Of a DNA stretch of 64,000 bases, positions 25,763 through 33,910 are shown piece after piece (the first letter of the stretch is position 1; every line of letters begins with the position of its first letter). Location of the stretch: contig NZ_JAUYZI010000028.1 of assembly GCF_030700245.1 (NCBI RefSeq), positions 22,855 through 86,854 on the forward strand, read 5' to 3'. The translations under genes were made by a program, and so were the position numbers. This stretch comes from Methylobacterium amylolyticum (GTDB lineage: Bacteria > Pseudomonadota > Alphaproteobacteria > Rhizobiales > Beijerinckiaceae). The notes beneath the pieces are model-generated. The model did no database searches, was not told the DNA's origin, and was given only the letters and a program-made list of their open reading frames with translations.

Positions 25763-27331
25763 CTAGAACACGCTGGGGGAAAGGGGAAACCCGTCCGGGT
25801 CTTCCGGGCGCCGGTCGGGCTCCCCGAACCACCGGCGCAGGGCGTCGTCGGGGCGGGAGGCTCCGTCGCCCACCCAGGCGACGACGCCGTCGGGGCGAAC
25901 CAGGATCGCGCGCGCGCCCCAGGCCTCCGGGACGGCCGCACCCGCGCCGTAGCGGATCCGCGCGCCCCAGCGCCGGGCGGTGGCCTCCAGGGCGGCGGAC
26001 GGCGCGACATCGAGGATCACGCCGCGGCCGGTCCGCAGGTGCTCGGCGAGCCGCGTCCCGTCGGCCAGGGCGAAATCGGGGGCGCTGCGCCCCAGAAGCG
26101 GATGGTCGTCGCCCAGATCGTAGCGCAGGCCGACGCCCCAGACGCGCTCGGCGAAGTAGGTCGCGCCGTCGCGGGTCTCGATCAGGTCGCGCACGATCGC
26201 TTCGAGCGCCCGCGAACTCGGGCTCGGCCGCATCAGCGCGACCTGCGCCCGCGACCAGTGGAGGACCTGCGCGGCCGCCGGGGCCCGCTCGCGCGCGTAG
26301 CTGTCGAGCAGGCCCGCCGGCGCGTCGCCGCGGAGGGTTGCGGCGAGCTTCCAGCCCAGGTTCATCGCGTCGCCGAGCCCGAGGTTGAGTCCCTGGCCGC
26401 CGAGCGGCGCGTGGACGTGCGCGGCGTCGCCGGCCAGCAGCACCCGGCCGGCCCGATAGGCGGTCGCCTGGAAGGCGCGATCGGTCCAGGTGGTCGCGCG
26501 TTCGAGCGCCGTCACGGCGACATCGGTGCCGGAGACCCGGCGCAGCACCGCCTCGACATGCGCGCGGGTGATCGGCCGGGTCCGGTGGAAGGCGCCGCCG
26601 TCGAAATCGACCATCGCCAGCGTGCCGGGCGGCGCGAAGGTGTACATGCCGGCCGCCGTGTAGCGCCGGCCGGCGGGGAGCGCGTCGGGATCGGCCAGTA
26701 CGACCTGCGCGGAGTAGCCGGTGAACTCGGGGTCGGTGCCGGAAAAGCCGATGCCCGCCGCCTTGCGCACGGCGCTGCGGGCCCCGTCGCAGCCGACGAG
26801 CCAGCGGCCCCGGACCGTGGCGCCGCCCGCGCGGACGGTCACGCCGTCCTCCGCGGGCTCGACGCCGTCCACGCCGCAGCCGCGCCGGATCGCGACGCCG
26901 AGGGCTTCGGCGCGCGCCGCGAGAACGGTCTCCAGGTGCGCCATGTCGGTCGCGAGGATGCCGGCCGAGCCAGCGAGGCGATAGGGCCAGCGCCCGGCGT
27001 CGATGCGGTCGTGGAAGAATGGGATCCCGGCGAAATGGCCGCCCGGGCGCCGCCGCTGCCCGGTCCAGTGCGCGGTCGCCGGCCCGTCGCGTCCGGCCGC
27101 GCCGGCGTCGACGGCCTCCAGGAGACCGCGGCGGTCGAGGCTCTCCGCGGTCGGTACGGACAGCCCGCGCAGACCGAAGGGCAGCGCCTTGAACGGCGAG
27201 GCCGGGTCCTCCGCCTGTTCGAGGACCAGCACCGCGCATCCCGCGAGCCCCAGCTCACAGGCGAGGAACAGGCCGACCGGGCCGGCGCCGACGATCACGA
27301 CATCACAGGAATCCGCAGGGGAAATGGGCAT
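25763..27331 (-). CDS. FAD-dependent aromatic monooxygenase (PheA/TfdB-like)
   Basis: A 522-residue flavoprotein of the group A hydroxylase family. The dinucleotide-binding G-A-G-P-V-G motif lies at about residues 16-21. The D-G motif is VGCDGARSAVRKAAG. The G-D motif LLAGDAAHVHAPLGGQGLN binds the FAD ribityl chain and is followed by GDAMNLGWKLA. A C-terminal thioredoxin-like domain (about 410-520) is typical of phenol hydroxylase relatives, including polyketide tailoring enzymes. NAD(P)H and O2 would be co-substrates. The aromatic substrate is unknown. No ring-cleavage gene is nearby. It is transcribed away from the repeat-rich gap at 27332-28035. Confidence 0.85.
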   Translation of the reverse strand: MPISPADSCDVVIVGAGPVGLFLACELGLAGCAVLVLEQAEDPASPFKALPFGLRGLSVPTAESLDRRGLLEAVDAGAAGRDGPATAHWTGQRRRPGGHFAGIPFFHDRIDAGRWPYRLAGSAGILATDMAHLETVLAARAEALGVAIRRGCGVDGVEPAEDGVTVRAGGATVRGRWLVGCDGARSAVRKAAGIGFSGTDPEFTGYSAQVVLADPDALPAGRRYTAAGMYTFAPPGTLAMVDFDGGAFHRTRPITRAHVEAVLRRVSGTDVAVTALERATTWTDRAFQATAYRAGRVLLAGDAAHVHAPLGGQGLNLGLGDAMNLGWKLAATLRGDAPAGLLDSYARERAPAAAQVLHWSRAQVALMRPSPSSRALEAIVRDLIETRDGATYFAERVWGVGLRYDLGDDHPLLGRSAPDFALADGTRLAEHLRTGRGVILDVAPSAALEATARRWGARIRYGAGAAVPEAWGARAILVRPDGVVAWVGDGASRPDDALRRWFGEPDRRPEDPDGFPLSPSVF

Positions 27332-27461
27332 GGCTTCGCTCCGTCGTCGTCATTCGACCGGAGCGTTTCCCGGGCGTGGAATCCGCGCGGACGAACAACC
27401 GGGCGCATGACGCGCCACGTGTCCGTCGCGGGGATCTCGGGCCCGAGGCCAAAGACCAGAG

Positions 27462-27501
27462 CTTTCGTTACCGAAAGGACTTGGGCTTACCAGACCAAGT
27501 C
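27462..27501. other. Two adjacent short hairpins upstream of monooxygenase
   Basis: CTTTCG (27462-27467) pairs with CGAAAG (27472-27477) around a 4-base loop. GACTTGG (27478-27484) pairs with CCAAGTC (27495-27501) around 10 bases. The hairpins abut each other and lie about 130 bases upstream of the monooxygenase start, so they may belong to its 5' leader. Confidence 0.45.
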
Positions 27502-27620
27502 TGCCTTTTCCGACGCGGCAAGCCTACCGCAACGGCGACCGGGCCGCAACGGCCGAGGTGAGGATCGCAGGGCTCCGACCTCGGGTTGACGCAGGCTTGG
27601 CAGCGGTGTTTGCGAGAGGC

Positions 27621-27765
27621 CCCGTCATTCCGGGACTGCGCAGCAGGGCCCGGAATCCAGAACCGCCCCAGCGTGCCAGGCATGGCGCAAGACCCGGCGC
27701 GCGAGACTCGGCATGGTCAGCGGTTCTGGATTCCGGGCTCGCCTGCGGCGCCCCGGAATGACGGG
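27621..27765. repeat. Long palindrome, GTCATTCCGGG family
   Basis: Left arm 27621-27665 (CCCGTCATTCCGGG, then through GGAATCCAGAACCG) is the imperfect reverse complement of 27721-27765. The central spacer is about 55 bases. The ATTCCGGG/CCCGGAAT ends resemble dispersed palindromes seen in many alphaproteobacterial genomes (recalled). It is the only copy in this window. Confidence 0.8.
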
Positions 27766-27771
27766 CTGTGT

Positions 27772-27797
27772 GTGAGAGAGTCGATTACATCTCTCAC
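27772..27797. repeat. Perfect 8-bp inverted repeat
   Basis: GTGAGAGA (27772-27779) and TCTCTCAC (27790-27797) flank a 10-base AT-rich spacer. It directly follows the large palindrome. It could be an operator or a small hairpin; no neighbouring start codon supports either. Confidence 0.5.
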
Positions 27798-28035
27798 AGG
27801 TTGCAAGTTGTTAACCCGAGCTCGGAGCCCTGGTGCGGATCGAACGGGCGGCGGAGCCGGGGATCCGACCTCGTACCGCCCCCGGTCCGAGGCTTCGCAA
27901 TCCGTGGGGCCCCGTCACGCGCGAGCGGACGGCGCAGGCCCGAACATCCGGGCGGTCCGCGAGGAGGATGCCCGTCGTCGCGGAGGGTGGCGAAGCAGCT
28001 TCGCCGACCGCACGGCTCGGCCCATCGCAGCCCGC

Positions 28036-28064
28036 AAAAAACCCCGCGCGGAGACCGCGCGGGG
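28036..28064 (-). terminator. Rho-independent terminator of catalase gene
   Basis: On the reverse strand CCCCGCGCGG pairs perfectly with CCGCGCGGGG around a 3-base loop and is followed by six T. It lies 49 bases beyond the catalase stop codon. Confidence 0.9.
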
Positions 28065-28112
28065 CTCAGATTCGGAACCGGCCCGGTCACCGGGCCGGCC
28101 ACATCGAGAGAA

Positions 28113-29702
28113 TCACTCGGCGGCGACCTTGTGGGCCTGGGAGCCGTCCGCGTAGGTCTCGGCCTTGAGGCGCTTGCCCGGGGCGGCGCGGCCCGGCAGC
28201 GGCGGCAGGGCCTTGGCCTTCTCCAGATCGATGCCCGCACCCTCGGCGACGCGGCGGCCGTAATCCTCGTCCGCGTGCCAGAAGTGCCAGACCATCCGGA
28301 GCTGGATGGCTTCCGGGCACTGCTTCATGTCGCCCACGAGGTTGGCGATCAGGTCCTCGCGCTCCCAGTCCTGGAAGGAGCGGTAGCGAACTCCGGCCTG
28401 GGTGTAGTCGTCCTCGGTGCGCGAGGTCTGGTAGCGGCCGAGATTGCCGGTCACCGGCTGGTGATAGTCGCGCGCCGGCTTCGGCGCCTCGCGCAGGCCC
28501 TCGGCCAGCGTCGAGGGCTCGTAGTTGATGTGCCTGTTCGGGCCGGTGCCGTCGACGCCGTAGGTCATCTGGCCGTCGCGCTGGTTCGAATAGACCTTCA
28601 CGCCGGGCTGCGGCGCGTTGATCGGCAGTTGCAGGTAGTTGGCCCCGACGCGGTAGCGCTGCGTGTCCGAGTAGGACAGCGTGCGGCCCTGGAGCATCTT
28701 GTCGTCCGAGAAGTCGATGCCGTCGACGAGCACGCCGGTGCCGAACGCGGACTGCTCGACCTCGGCGAAGAAGTTGTCCGGCACCCGGTCGAGCACCATC
28801 CGGCCGCAGGGCAGCAGCGGGAACTGGTCGACGGGCCACAGCTTCGTGTCGTCCAAGGGATCGAACGACAGGTGGTCGTTCGGGCCGTCTGGCATGATCT
28901 GCACGCAGAATTCCCACTCGGGGAAGTTGCCGGCCTTGATGTTGTCGTAGAGGTCGCGCGTAGCGTGGCCCACGTCCTTGGCCTGGATCTCGGACGCCTG
29001 GGCCGAGGTCAGGTTGCGCACGCCCTGCTTCGGCTCCCAGTGGAACTTGCAGAGCATGGCCTCGCCCTGATCGTTGACCAGCTTGTAGGTGTTGACGCCC
29101 GAGCCCTCCATCTCGCGGTAGTTCGCCGGGATGCCCCAGGGCGACTTCAGGTGCGTCACCATGTGGATCGCTTCGGGGTGCTGAGCCACGAAGTCGAAGA
29201 ACCGCCACGCCTCCTGCCGGTTCGTCACCGGATCGGGCTTGAACGCGTGGATCATGTCGGGGAACTTGATCGCGTCGCGGATGAAGAACACCTTGAGGTT
29301 GTTGCCCACGAGGTCCCAGTTGCCCTCGACGGTCTTGAACTTGACCGCGAAGCCGCGCGGGTCGCGCTCGGTCTCAGGCGACTCCTTGGCGCCGGCGACA
29401 GTGGAGAAGCGCACGAACATCGGCGTCTTCACGCCGGTCTCGTTCAGCACGCGGGCGCGGGTGTACTTGGAGGCCGGCTCGTCGCCGATCTTGCCGTAGG
29501 CCTCGAACCAGCCGTGGGCGCCGGCGCCGCGGGCGTGGACCACGCGCTCCGGGATGCGCTCGCGGTCGAAGTGGGTGATCTTCTCGATGAACTGGTAGTT
29601 CTCGAGGGTCGCCGGGCCCCGCTCACCGACCGTGCGCGTGCTCTGGTTGTCGCGGACCGGATGGCCCTGGCGGGTGGTCAGGATCGGGCGCTGATCGCTC
29701 AT
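28113..29702 (-). CDS. katA: Haem catalase
   Basis: A 529-residue monofunctional haem catalase, cytoplasmic, that breaks down hydrogen peroxide. The active-site His56 is in V-V-H-A-R-G, the distal Asn is in L-V-G-N-N (about 134-135), and the haem-ligand Tyr344 is in R-x-x-x-Y of GRTLSYSDTQRYR. The length fits a small-subunit catalase without the C-terminal flavodoxin-like domain. The ATG at 29702 is preceded by GGAGAG. It diverges from oxyR across 138 bases, a classic arrangement for peroxide-induced control. A strong terminator follows. Symbol katA is used by family; the strain's own name may differ. Confidence 0.95.
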   Translation of the reverse strand: MSDQRPILTTRQGHPVRDNQSTRTVGERGPATLENYQFIEKITHFDRERIPERVVHARGAGAHGWFEAYGKIGDEPASKYTRARVLNETGVKTPMFVRFSTVAGAKESPETERDPRGFAVKFKTVEGNWDLVGNNLKVFFIRDAIKFPDMIHAFKPDPVTNRQEAWRFFDFVAQHPEAIHMVTHLKSPWGIPANYREMEGSGVNTYKLVNDQGEAMLCKFHWEPKQGVRNLTSAQASEIQAKDVGHATRDLYDNIKAGNFPEWEFCVQIMPDGPNDHLSFDPLDDTKLWPVDQFPLLPCGRMVLDRVPDNFFAEVEQSAFGTGVLVDGIDFSDDKMLQGRTLSYSDTQRYRVGANYLQLPINAPQPGVKVYSNQRDGQMTYGVDGTGPNRHINYEPSTLAEGLREAPKPARDYHQPVTGNLGRYQTSRTEDDYTQAGVRYRSFQDWEREDLIANLVGDMKQCPEAIQLRMVWHFWHADEDYGRRVAEGAGIDLEKAKALPPLPGRAAPGKRLKAETYADGSQAHKVAAE

Positions 29703-29805
29703 GCGTGTCGTCTCTCCGTGGGCTGGGTCGACCCCGATATGGGGTCTCGACTCCAGACTGGAACCGTTCCGGCCTTGTTATGAGGCCGGCCGGATCGCGG
29801 AGCAA

Positions 29806-29842
29806 ATGCATCGTCGCAAAGACAGTGATAGACACAGCCTAT
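29806..29842. promoter_or_regulatory. Candidate OxyR binding site between katA and oxyR
   Basis: A perfect ATAG-N7-CTAT half lies at 29828-29842, and its last two bases are the first two of the oxyR start codon. Upstream, at the expected 7-base spacings, ATGC (29806-29809) and CAAA (29817-29820) are weak matches to ATAG and CTAT. The four-block pattern ATAG-N7-CTAT-N7-ATAG-N7-CTAT is the known OxyR consensus. Overlap with the start codon suggests autoregulation of oxyR and control of katA. Confidence 0.6.
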
Positions 29843-30773
29843 GAATCTGGCCGGTCTCTCCCTGCGCGACCTGGAATACGTGGTGGCCGTGGCCGACGAG
29901 GGTCATTTCGGCCGCGCTTCCGAGCGCTGCAACGTCAGCCAGCCGACGCTGAGCGTGCAGGTGCGGAAGCTGGAGGCGGCGCTCGGGCTCACCCTGTTCG
30001 AGCGCTCGAACCGCCGGATCCTGCTCACCGAGGCCGGTCAGGGCATCGTCCGGCAGGCCCGGGTGGTGCTGGCGGAGGCGCAGCGGCTGCTGGCGCTGGC
30101 GACGGAAGGGCGCGGCTCGCCGCTCACGGGCCGGCTGACGCTCGCGGCGATCCAGACGCTCGGGCCCTACTTCTTTCCGGTGGTGCTGCGCCCGCTGCGC
30201 CAGGAATTCCCGCTGCTGGCGCTGTCGCTGTCGGAGGGGCGGACCGCCGAGATCGTCGAGGGCCTGCGGGACGGGCGGATCGACGCCGCGCTGATCTCCC
30301 TGCCGGTGCCGCAGGGCGGGCTCGCGCTCTCGCCGCTGTTCGTCGAGCCGTTCCACCTCGCCTGCCCGGCCGAGCACCCGCTGGCGCAGGGCGGCGCGCT
30401 CTCGGCGACCGCCATCGCCGGGCCGGACCTGCTGCTGCTCGACGAGGGCAACTGCCTGCGCGACCAAGCCATCGCCGCCTGCGGCGCGGGGTCCGCGGCG
30501 GGCCGGCACGCCACCAGCCTGGAGACCCTGCGCTCGATGGTGGCCGCCGGGGCGGGCTACACCCTGCTGCCGGCGCTCGCCGTGCCCGCCGGCCCGGATG
30601 CCAGCGGCCTCACCGTCACCCGCGCCTTCGATGTGGACGGGCCGGGCCGGACCATCGCCCTGGCGTGGCGAGCGAGCGACCCGCGGTCGGCCGGGCTGGC
30701 GCATCTGGCAGCCTTCTTCCGCGCCCATGCCCCGCCGGGCACCGCCGCCTGCCGGGACGCCGCGATTGCGTGA
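29841..30773 (+). CDS. oxyR: Peroxide-responsive LysR-type regulator OxyR
   Basis: A 310-residue LysR-type regulator. The winged helix (residues 1-65) has F-G-R-A-S-E-R-C-N-V-S-Q-P-T-L-S. The regulatory domain contains E-G-N-C-L-R-D-Q with Cys205 and, nine residues on, Cys214; these correspond to the redox pair Cys199 and Cys208 of E. coli OxyR. That pair distinguishes OxyR from other LysR proteins. It diverges from the catalase gene. No ribosome site is seen before the ATG; an OxyR-type operator overlaps it instead, so the mRNA may be leaderless or have a very short leader. Confidence 0.93.
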   Translation: MNLAGLSLRDLEYVVAVADEGHFGRASERCNVSQPTLSVQVRKLEAALGLTLFERSNRRILLTEAGQGIVRQARVVLAEAQRLLALATEGRGSPLTGRLTLAAIQTLGPYFFPVVLRPLRQEFPLLALSLSEGRTAEIVEGLRDGRIDAALISLPVPQGGLALSPLFVEPFHLACPAEHPLAQGGALSATAIAGPDLLLLDEGNCLRDQAIAACGAGSAAGRHATSLETLRSMVAAGAGYTLLPALAVPAGPDASGLTVTRAFDVDGPGRTIALAWRASDPRSAGLAHLAAFFRAHAPPGTAACRDAAIA

Positions 30774-30840
30774 ACCGCGCGGCGCTGTACCGGCCGCGTG
30801 CCCGGGCCTATCACGGCCCGGGACGGAGCGGAGGCGGCGG

Positions 30841-32340
30841 ATGCGGTGGAAGCGGATCGCGGCGGCGGCCGTCGCCGCCGGGGTAGCCCAGGGTGCGGCG
30901 GCCGAGGAGGCGGCGCGCGACACCTTCGCGCGCATCGACGCGATCGACCGCGCCTCCCTGGTGATGACGGTGGAGACGGGCATCGTCCCGCGCGCCCTCG
31001 GCGCCCGGATCGCCCGCGCCCTCGACCGGGTCGCCGCCGATGCCGACAAGCCCGGTGCGGCGCGACCCGACGACTACCTGAAGATCGAGCCGCTGATCAC
31101 CGCGGTCGCCGGGCCTGACGCGACGCGGATGCATGCCGGCCGCAGCCGCCAGGACATCATCCCGACGGTGCTCAAGCTGGAGCAGCGCGACCGGCTCCTC
31201 GACCTCGCCGGGGCGCTCGACGCGGCGCGGGCGAGCCTGCTCGCGGTGGCGGTGCGCGAGGCCGACACGATCGTGCCGGCCTACACCAACGGCGTGCAGG
31301 CGCAGCCGACGACGCTCGGCCACTACCTGCTCGGCTACGCGGCCGCGCTCGCCCGCGACGCGGACCGCCTGCACGAGGCGTGGGCGCGGGTGAACCTGTC
31401 GCCGCTGGGGGCCGCGGCGCTCGGCACGTCGAGCTTTCCCGTGGACCGCAAGCGCCTCGCTGCGCTGCTCGGCTTCGACGCGCCGGTGGAGAACAGCTAC
31501 GACGCGGGCCAGCTCGCGCCGATGGACCTCGGCCTGGAGCTGACCGGCGTGGCCGCCAACCTCGCCACCACGGCCGGCAGCTTCGCGCAGGATCTCTACG
31601 CCCAGTACCACCAGACCCGGCCCTGGATCCTGCTGCGCGAGGGCGCGCTGACGGGGCCGAGCAGCATCATGCCGCAGAAGCGCAACCCGGTGGCGCTCTA
31701 CAGCCTGCGCATGACGGCGAGCGACGTGGTCGGCGGCGCCCAGGCCTTCACGATCATGGCGCACAACGTCGATTCGGGCATGCCCGACTACAAGCGCAAC
31801 CAAGCGCAGCCGCCGGCGCGGACGCTCGCCGAGGCCGTCACCCTGTGCCGCCGCTGGACGAGCGTCCTCGACGGTCTGGTGGTGGATCGTGCGCGCGCCG
31901 CGGACGAGGTCGCGGCCGACTATTCCACCACCACCGAGCTCGCCGACCGGCTCCAGCGCGAGGCCGACGTGCCGTTCCGGCTCGGCCACCACTTCGCCTC
32001 CGAGCTGGTGAGCTACGGGCGGAGCCACGACCTGCGCCCGGCCGACCTGCCGTTCGCCGCGGTGAAGCGGATCTACGCGGAGGCCGCGGCGGGCTCGGGC
32101 CTGTCGCCGGAGCTGCCCCTCGACGAGGCGTCGTTCCGCGCGGCCCTCTCGGCGCGGGGCATGGTCGACGCGGCCAAGGGTCTCGGCGGTCCGCAGCCGC
32201 CCGAGGTCCGGCGGATGCTCGCCGCGGCGCAGGCCCGGCTCGACGCGGACCGGGCGTGGCTCGACGCCCGGCGCAAGGGCCTCGCCGGGGCGCAGGCGGG
32301 GCTGCGGGCCGCCTTCGCGTCGCTCCTGACGGAGCCGTGA
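30841..32340 (+). CDS. Exported argininosuccinate-lyase-like protein
   Basis: A 499-residue member of the fumarase/aspartase/ASL superfamily. Close to ASL are the G-R-S-R segment (RMHAGRSRQDI), the SSFPVDRKRLAALLGF segment and the signature GPSSIMPQKRNP with its catalytic Ser. Two features depart from biosynthetic ASL. The N-terminus (MRWKRIAAAAVAAGVAQG, then A-A-A near residue 22) is a likely Sec signal. Where ASL has Y-T-H-L-Q-R-A-Q-P, this protein has Y-T-N-G-V-Q-A-Q-P, so the usual His is Asn. The gene is far from argG and probably not the housekeeping argH. A periplasmic C-N lyase acting on an amino-acid adduct is one possibility. Confidence 0.75.
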   Translation: MRWKRIAAAAVAAGVAQGAAAEEAARDTFARIDAIDRASLVMTVETGIVPRALGARIARALDRVAADADKPGAARPDDYLKIEPLITAVAGPDATRMHAGRSRQDIIPTVLKLEQRDRLLDLAGALDAARASLLAVAVREADTIVPAYTNGVQAQPTTLGHYLLGYAAALARDADRLHEAWARVNLSPLGAAALGTSSFPVDRKRLAALLGFDAPVENSYDAGQLAPMDLGLELTGVAANLATTAGSFAQDLYAQYHQTRPWILLREGALTGPSSIMPQKRNPVALYSLRMTASDVVGGAQAFTIMAHNVDSGMPDYKRNQAQPPARTLAEAVTLCRRWTSVLDGLVVDRARAADEVAADYSTTTELADRLQREADVPFRLGHHFASELVSYGRSHDLRPADLPFAAVKRIYAEAAAGSGLSPELPLDEASFRAALSARGMVDAAKGLGGPQPPEVRRMLAAAQARLDADRAWLDARRKGLAGAQAGLRAAFASLLTEP

Positions 32341-32437
32341 AGCCGGAACGGACCGGCCCGACCGTGACAGGACGGCCCCGCCGGTGTAGCGGGCGGACCC
32401 GACGCCCGTCGCTGACGGGCCCTTCCGACCGATCGCC

Positions 32438-33493
32438 GTGCCCCCCTTCCGCACCCTCGCCCTGTGGATCGCCCTCGTGGCGGCCTCCGGCGCCATCGCC
32501 TACGGCCTGACGCTCGCCCGCTTCCCGGCCGCCCTGCTGCTCGGCCCGATGATCGCGGCGATCGCGTTCGGCGTCGGCGGCTCGCGGCTGCACGTGCCCA
32601 AGCGCGGGTTCCAGGCGTCGCAGGCGATGATCGGCTGCCTCGTGGCACACGCGGTGACGGGCCAGATCGCCCAGACCCTGCTCGACGACGGCCTGCTGAT
32701 CGTCGCCGTGGTGCTGGTGACGGTGGCCGCGAGCGGCTTTGTCGGCTGGATGCTGACCCGGCTGCGGATCCTGCCCGGCACCACCGCGGCCTGGGGCTCC
32801 TCGCCCGGCGGCGCCTCGGCGATGGTGGCGATGGCCGAGGATTTCGGGGCCGACCCCCGGCTCGTCGCGTTCATGCAGTACGTGCGCGTCGCGGCCGTGG
32901 TGTTCTCCGCCTCGCTCGCCGCCCGCCTCCTGATGGCCGAGCCAGCGGCCGGCGCCGCGGCCGTGGCGGAGTCGGAGGGCGTGACCTCGGTGCTCGCGAC
33001 GCTGGCGGTGGCGGTGGTCGGGGCGGTCGGTGCCCTGGCCCTGCGGGTGCCGGCCGGCGCGCAGATCGGCCCGATGGTGCTCGGCAGCGTGCTGCACGCC
33101 ACCGGGGTCGCGCGCATGGCGCTGCCGCTGCCGATCCTCGAACTCGCCTACGCCTGCATCGGCTGGTACGTCGGCCTGCGCTTCACCCGCGAGACCCTGC
33201 GGCTGACCTTCACCGCCCTGCCCGGCATCCTGACGGCGACCTTCGCCGTGATCGCGCTCTGCGCCGGCTGGGCCTGGGTGCTCACCCTGCTGCTGCCGAT
33301 CGACCTGCTCACCGCCGTGCTCGCCACCAGCCCCGGCGGCCTCGACTCGGTGGCGATCATCGCGGTCGGCTCGCAGGCCGACGTGTCGTTCGTGCTGGCG
33401 GTGCAGACCCTGCGGCTGTTCGTGGTGCTGATCACCGGGCCGCTGCTCGCCAAGTGGATCAGCCGCTCGGCGCCCGGGGGGACGGCCTCGTGA
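32438..33493 (+). CDS. AbrB-family membrane protein
   Basis: A 351-residue inner-membrane protein of the AbrB (ammonia-monooxygenase-like, PF05145) family; it is unrelated to the DNA-binding AbrB. About ten helices form two repeats, each opening with a L-G-P-M-I or I-G-P-M-V segment (residues ~35 and ~210). Each repeat later has a conserved S-P-G-G motif (SSPGGASAM near 122 and TSPGGLDSV near 300). The function is not established; transport is likely. The start is a GTG at 32438. Its stop overlaps the dgkA start (GTGA). Confidence 0.82.
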   Translation: MPPFRTLALWIALVAASGAIAYGLTLARFPAALLLGPMIAAIAFGVGGSRLHVPKRGFQASQAMIGCLVAHAVTGQIAQTLLDDGLLIVAVVLVTVAASGFVGWMLTRLRILPGTTAAWGSSPGGASAMVAMAEDFGADPRLVAFMQYVRVAAVVFSASLAARLLMAEPAAGAAAVAESEGVTSVLATLAVAVVGAVGALALRVPAGAQIGPMVLGSVLHATGVARMALPLPILELAYACIGWYVGLRFTRETLRLTFTALPGILTATFAVIALCAGWAWVLTLLLPIDLLTAVLATSPGGLDSVAIIAVGSQADVSFVLAVQTLRLFVVLITGPLLAKWISRSAPGGTAS

Positions 33494-33837
33494 ACGCGCT
33501 GTGGCTGGCCTTCCTCAACTCCTGGCGCGGCCTGCATCACGGTGCCCGAACCGAGCGGGCGGTGCGGCAGGAACTCGCGCTGCTGGCGCTCGGGGTGCCC
33601 GTCGCGCTGCTGTTGGGCTCCGGCCTGTGGGTGCGGGTCGCTCTGGTGGCGAGCCTGCTGCTGATGCTCGCCGCCGAGTTCCTGAACACGGCGGTGGAGA
33701 AGCTGTGCGACCACCTCCATCCCGGCCACGACCCGGCGATCGGCCGGGTGAAGGACCTCGCCTCGGCCGGAACCTTCATGGCGCAGGTGACCGCCCTGCT
33801 GGTCTGGGTCGCGGCGTTGATCGACCGGCTGGGCTGA
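33490..33837 (+). CDS. dgkA: Diacylglycerol kinase DgkA
   Basis: A 115-residue integral membrane kinase that phosphorylates diacylglycerol to phosphatidate, recycling lipid released during membrane-derived oligosaccharide synthesis. The catalytic region AAEFLNTAVEKLCDHL (about residues 59-74) carries the E-x-x-N-T-A-x-E-x-x-x-D motif. Three membrane helices are visible. The GTG start at 33490 overlaps the stop of the AbrB-like gene, so the two genes are translationally coupled. The length fits the family (about 120). Confidence 0.92.
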   Translation: MNALWLAFLNSWRGLHHGARTERAVRQELALLALGVPVALLLGSGLWVRVALVASLLLMLAAEFLNTAVEKLCDHLHPGHDPAIGRVKDLASAGTFMAQVTALLVWVAALIDRLG

Positions 33838-33910
33838 CCGCAGCGCCCTCGCCTCCCGGGCCGCCAGGGTCTATCAGCCGCCTCGCAGGCTCGAGCCCAG
33901 ACCACCGCCC

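Larger units (their letters stand above)
27332..28035. other. Gene-free stretch with several hairpins
   Basis: About 700 bases without a credible gene. It contains two adjacent hairpins (27462-27501), a 145-bp palindrome (27621-27765), an 8-bp inverted repeat (27772-27797) and a GGCGAAGC-A-GCTTCGCC hairpin near 27989-28005. I compared it by eye with tRNA, tmRNA, SRP RNA and RNase P RNA signatures and found none. A structured RNA remains possible. Confidence 0.55.

Noticed and set aside
27376..27561. 61-codon forward frame in the repeat-rich gap
   Set aside because: It lacks a ribosome site and covers the two hairpins; no recognisable pattern.
27830..28035. Stretch beside the catalase terminator considered as tmRNA, SRP RNA, RNase P RNA or tRNA
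   Set aside because: None of the conserved core sequences of these RNAs could be found by eye on either strand.
28087..29208. Alternative reverse frame within the catalase gene
   Set aside because: It is out of frame with the catalase active-site motifs and shows no family pattern.
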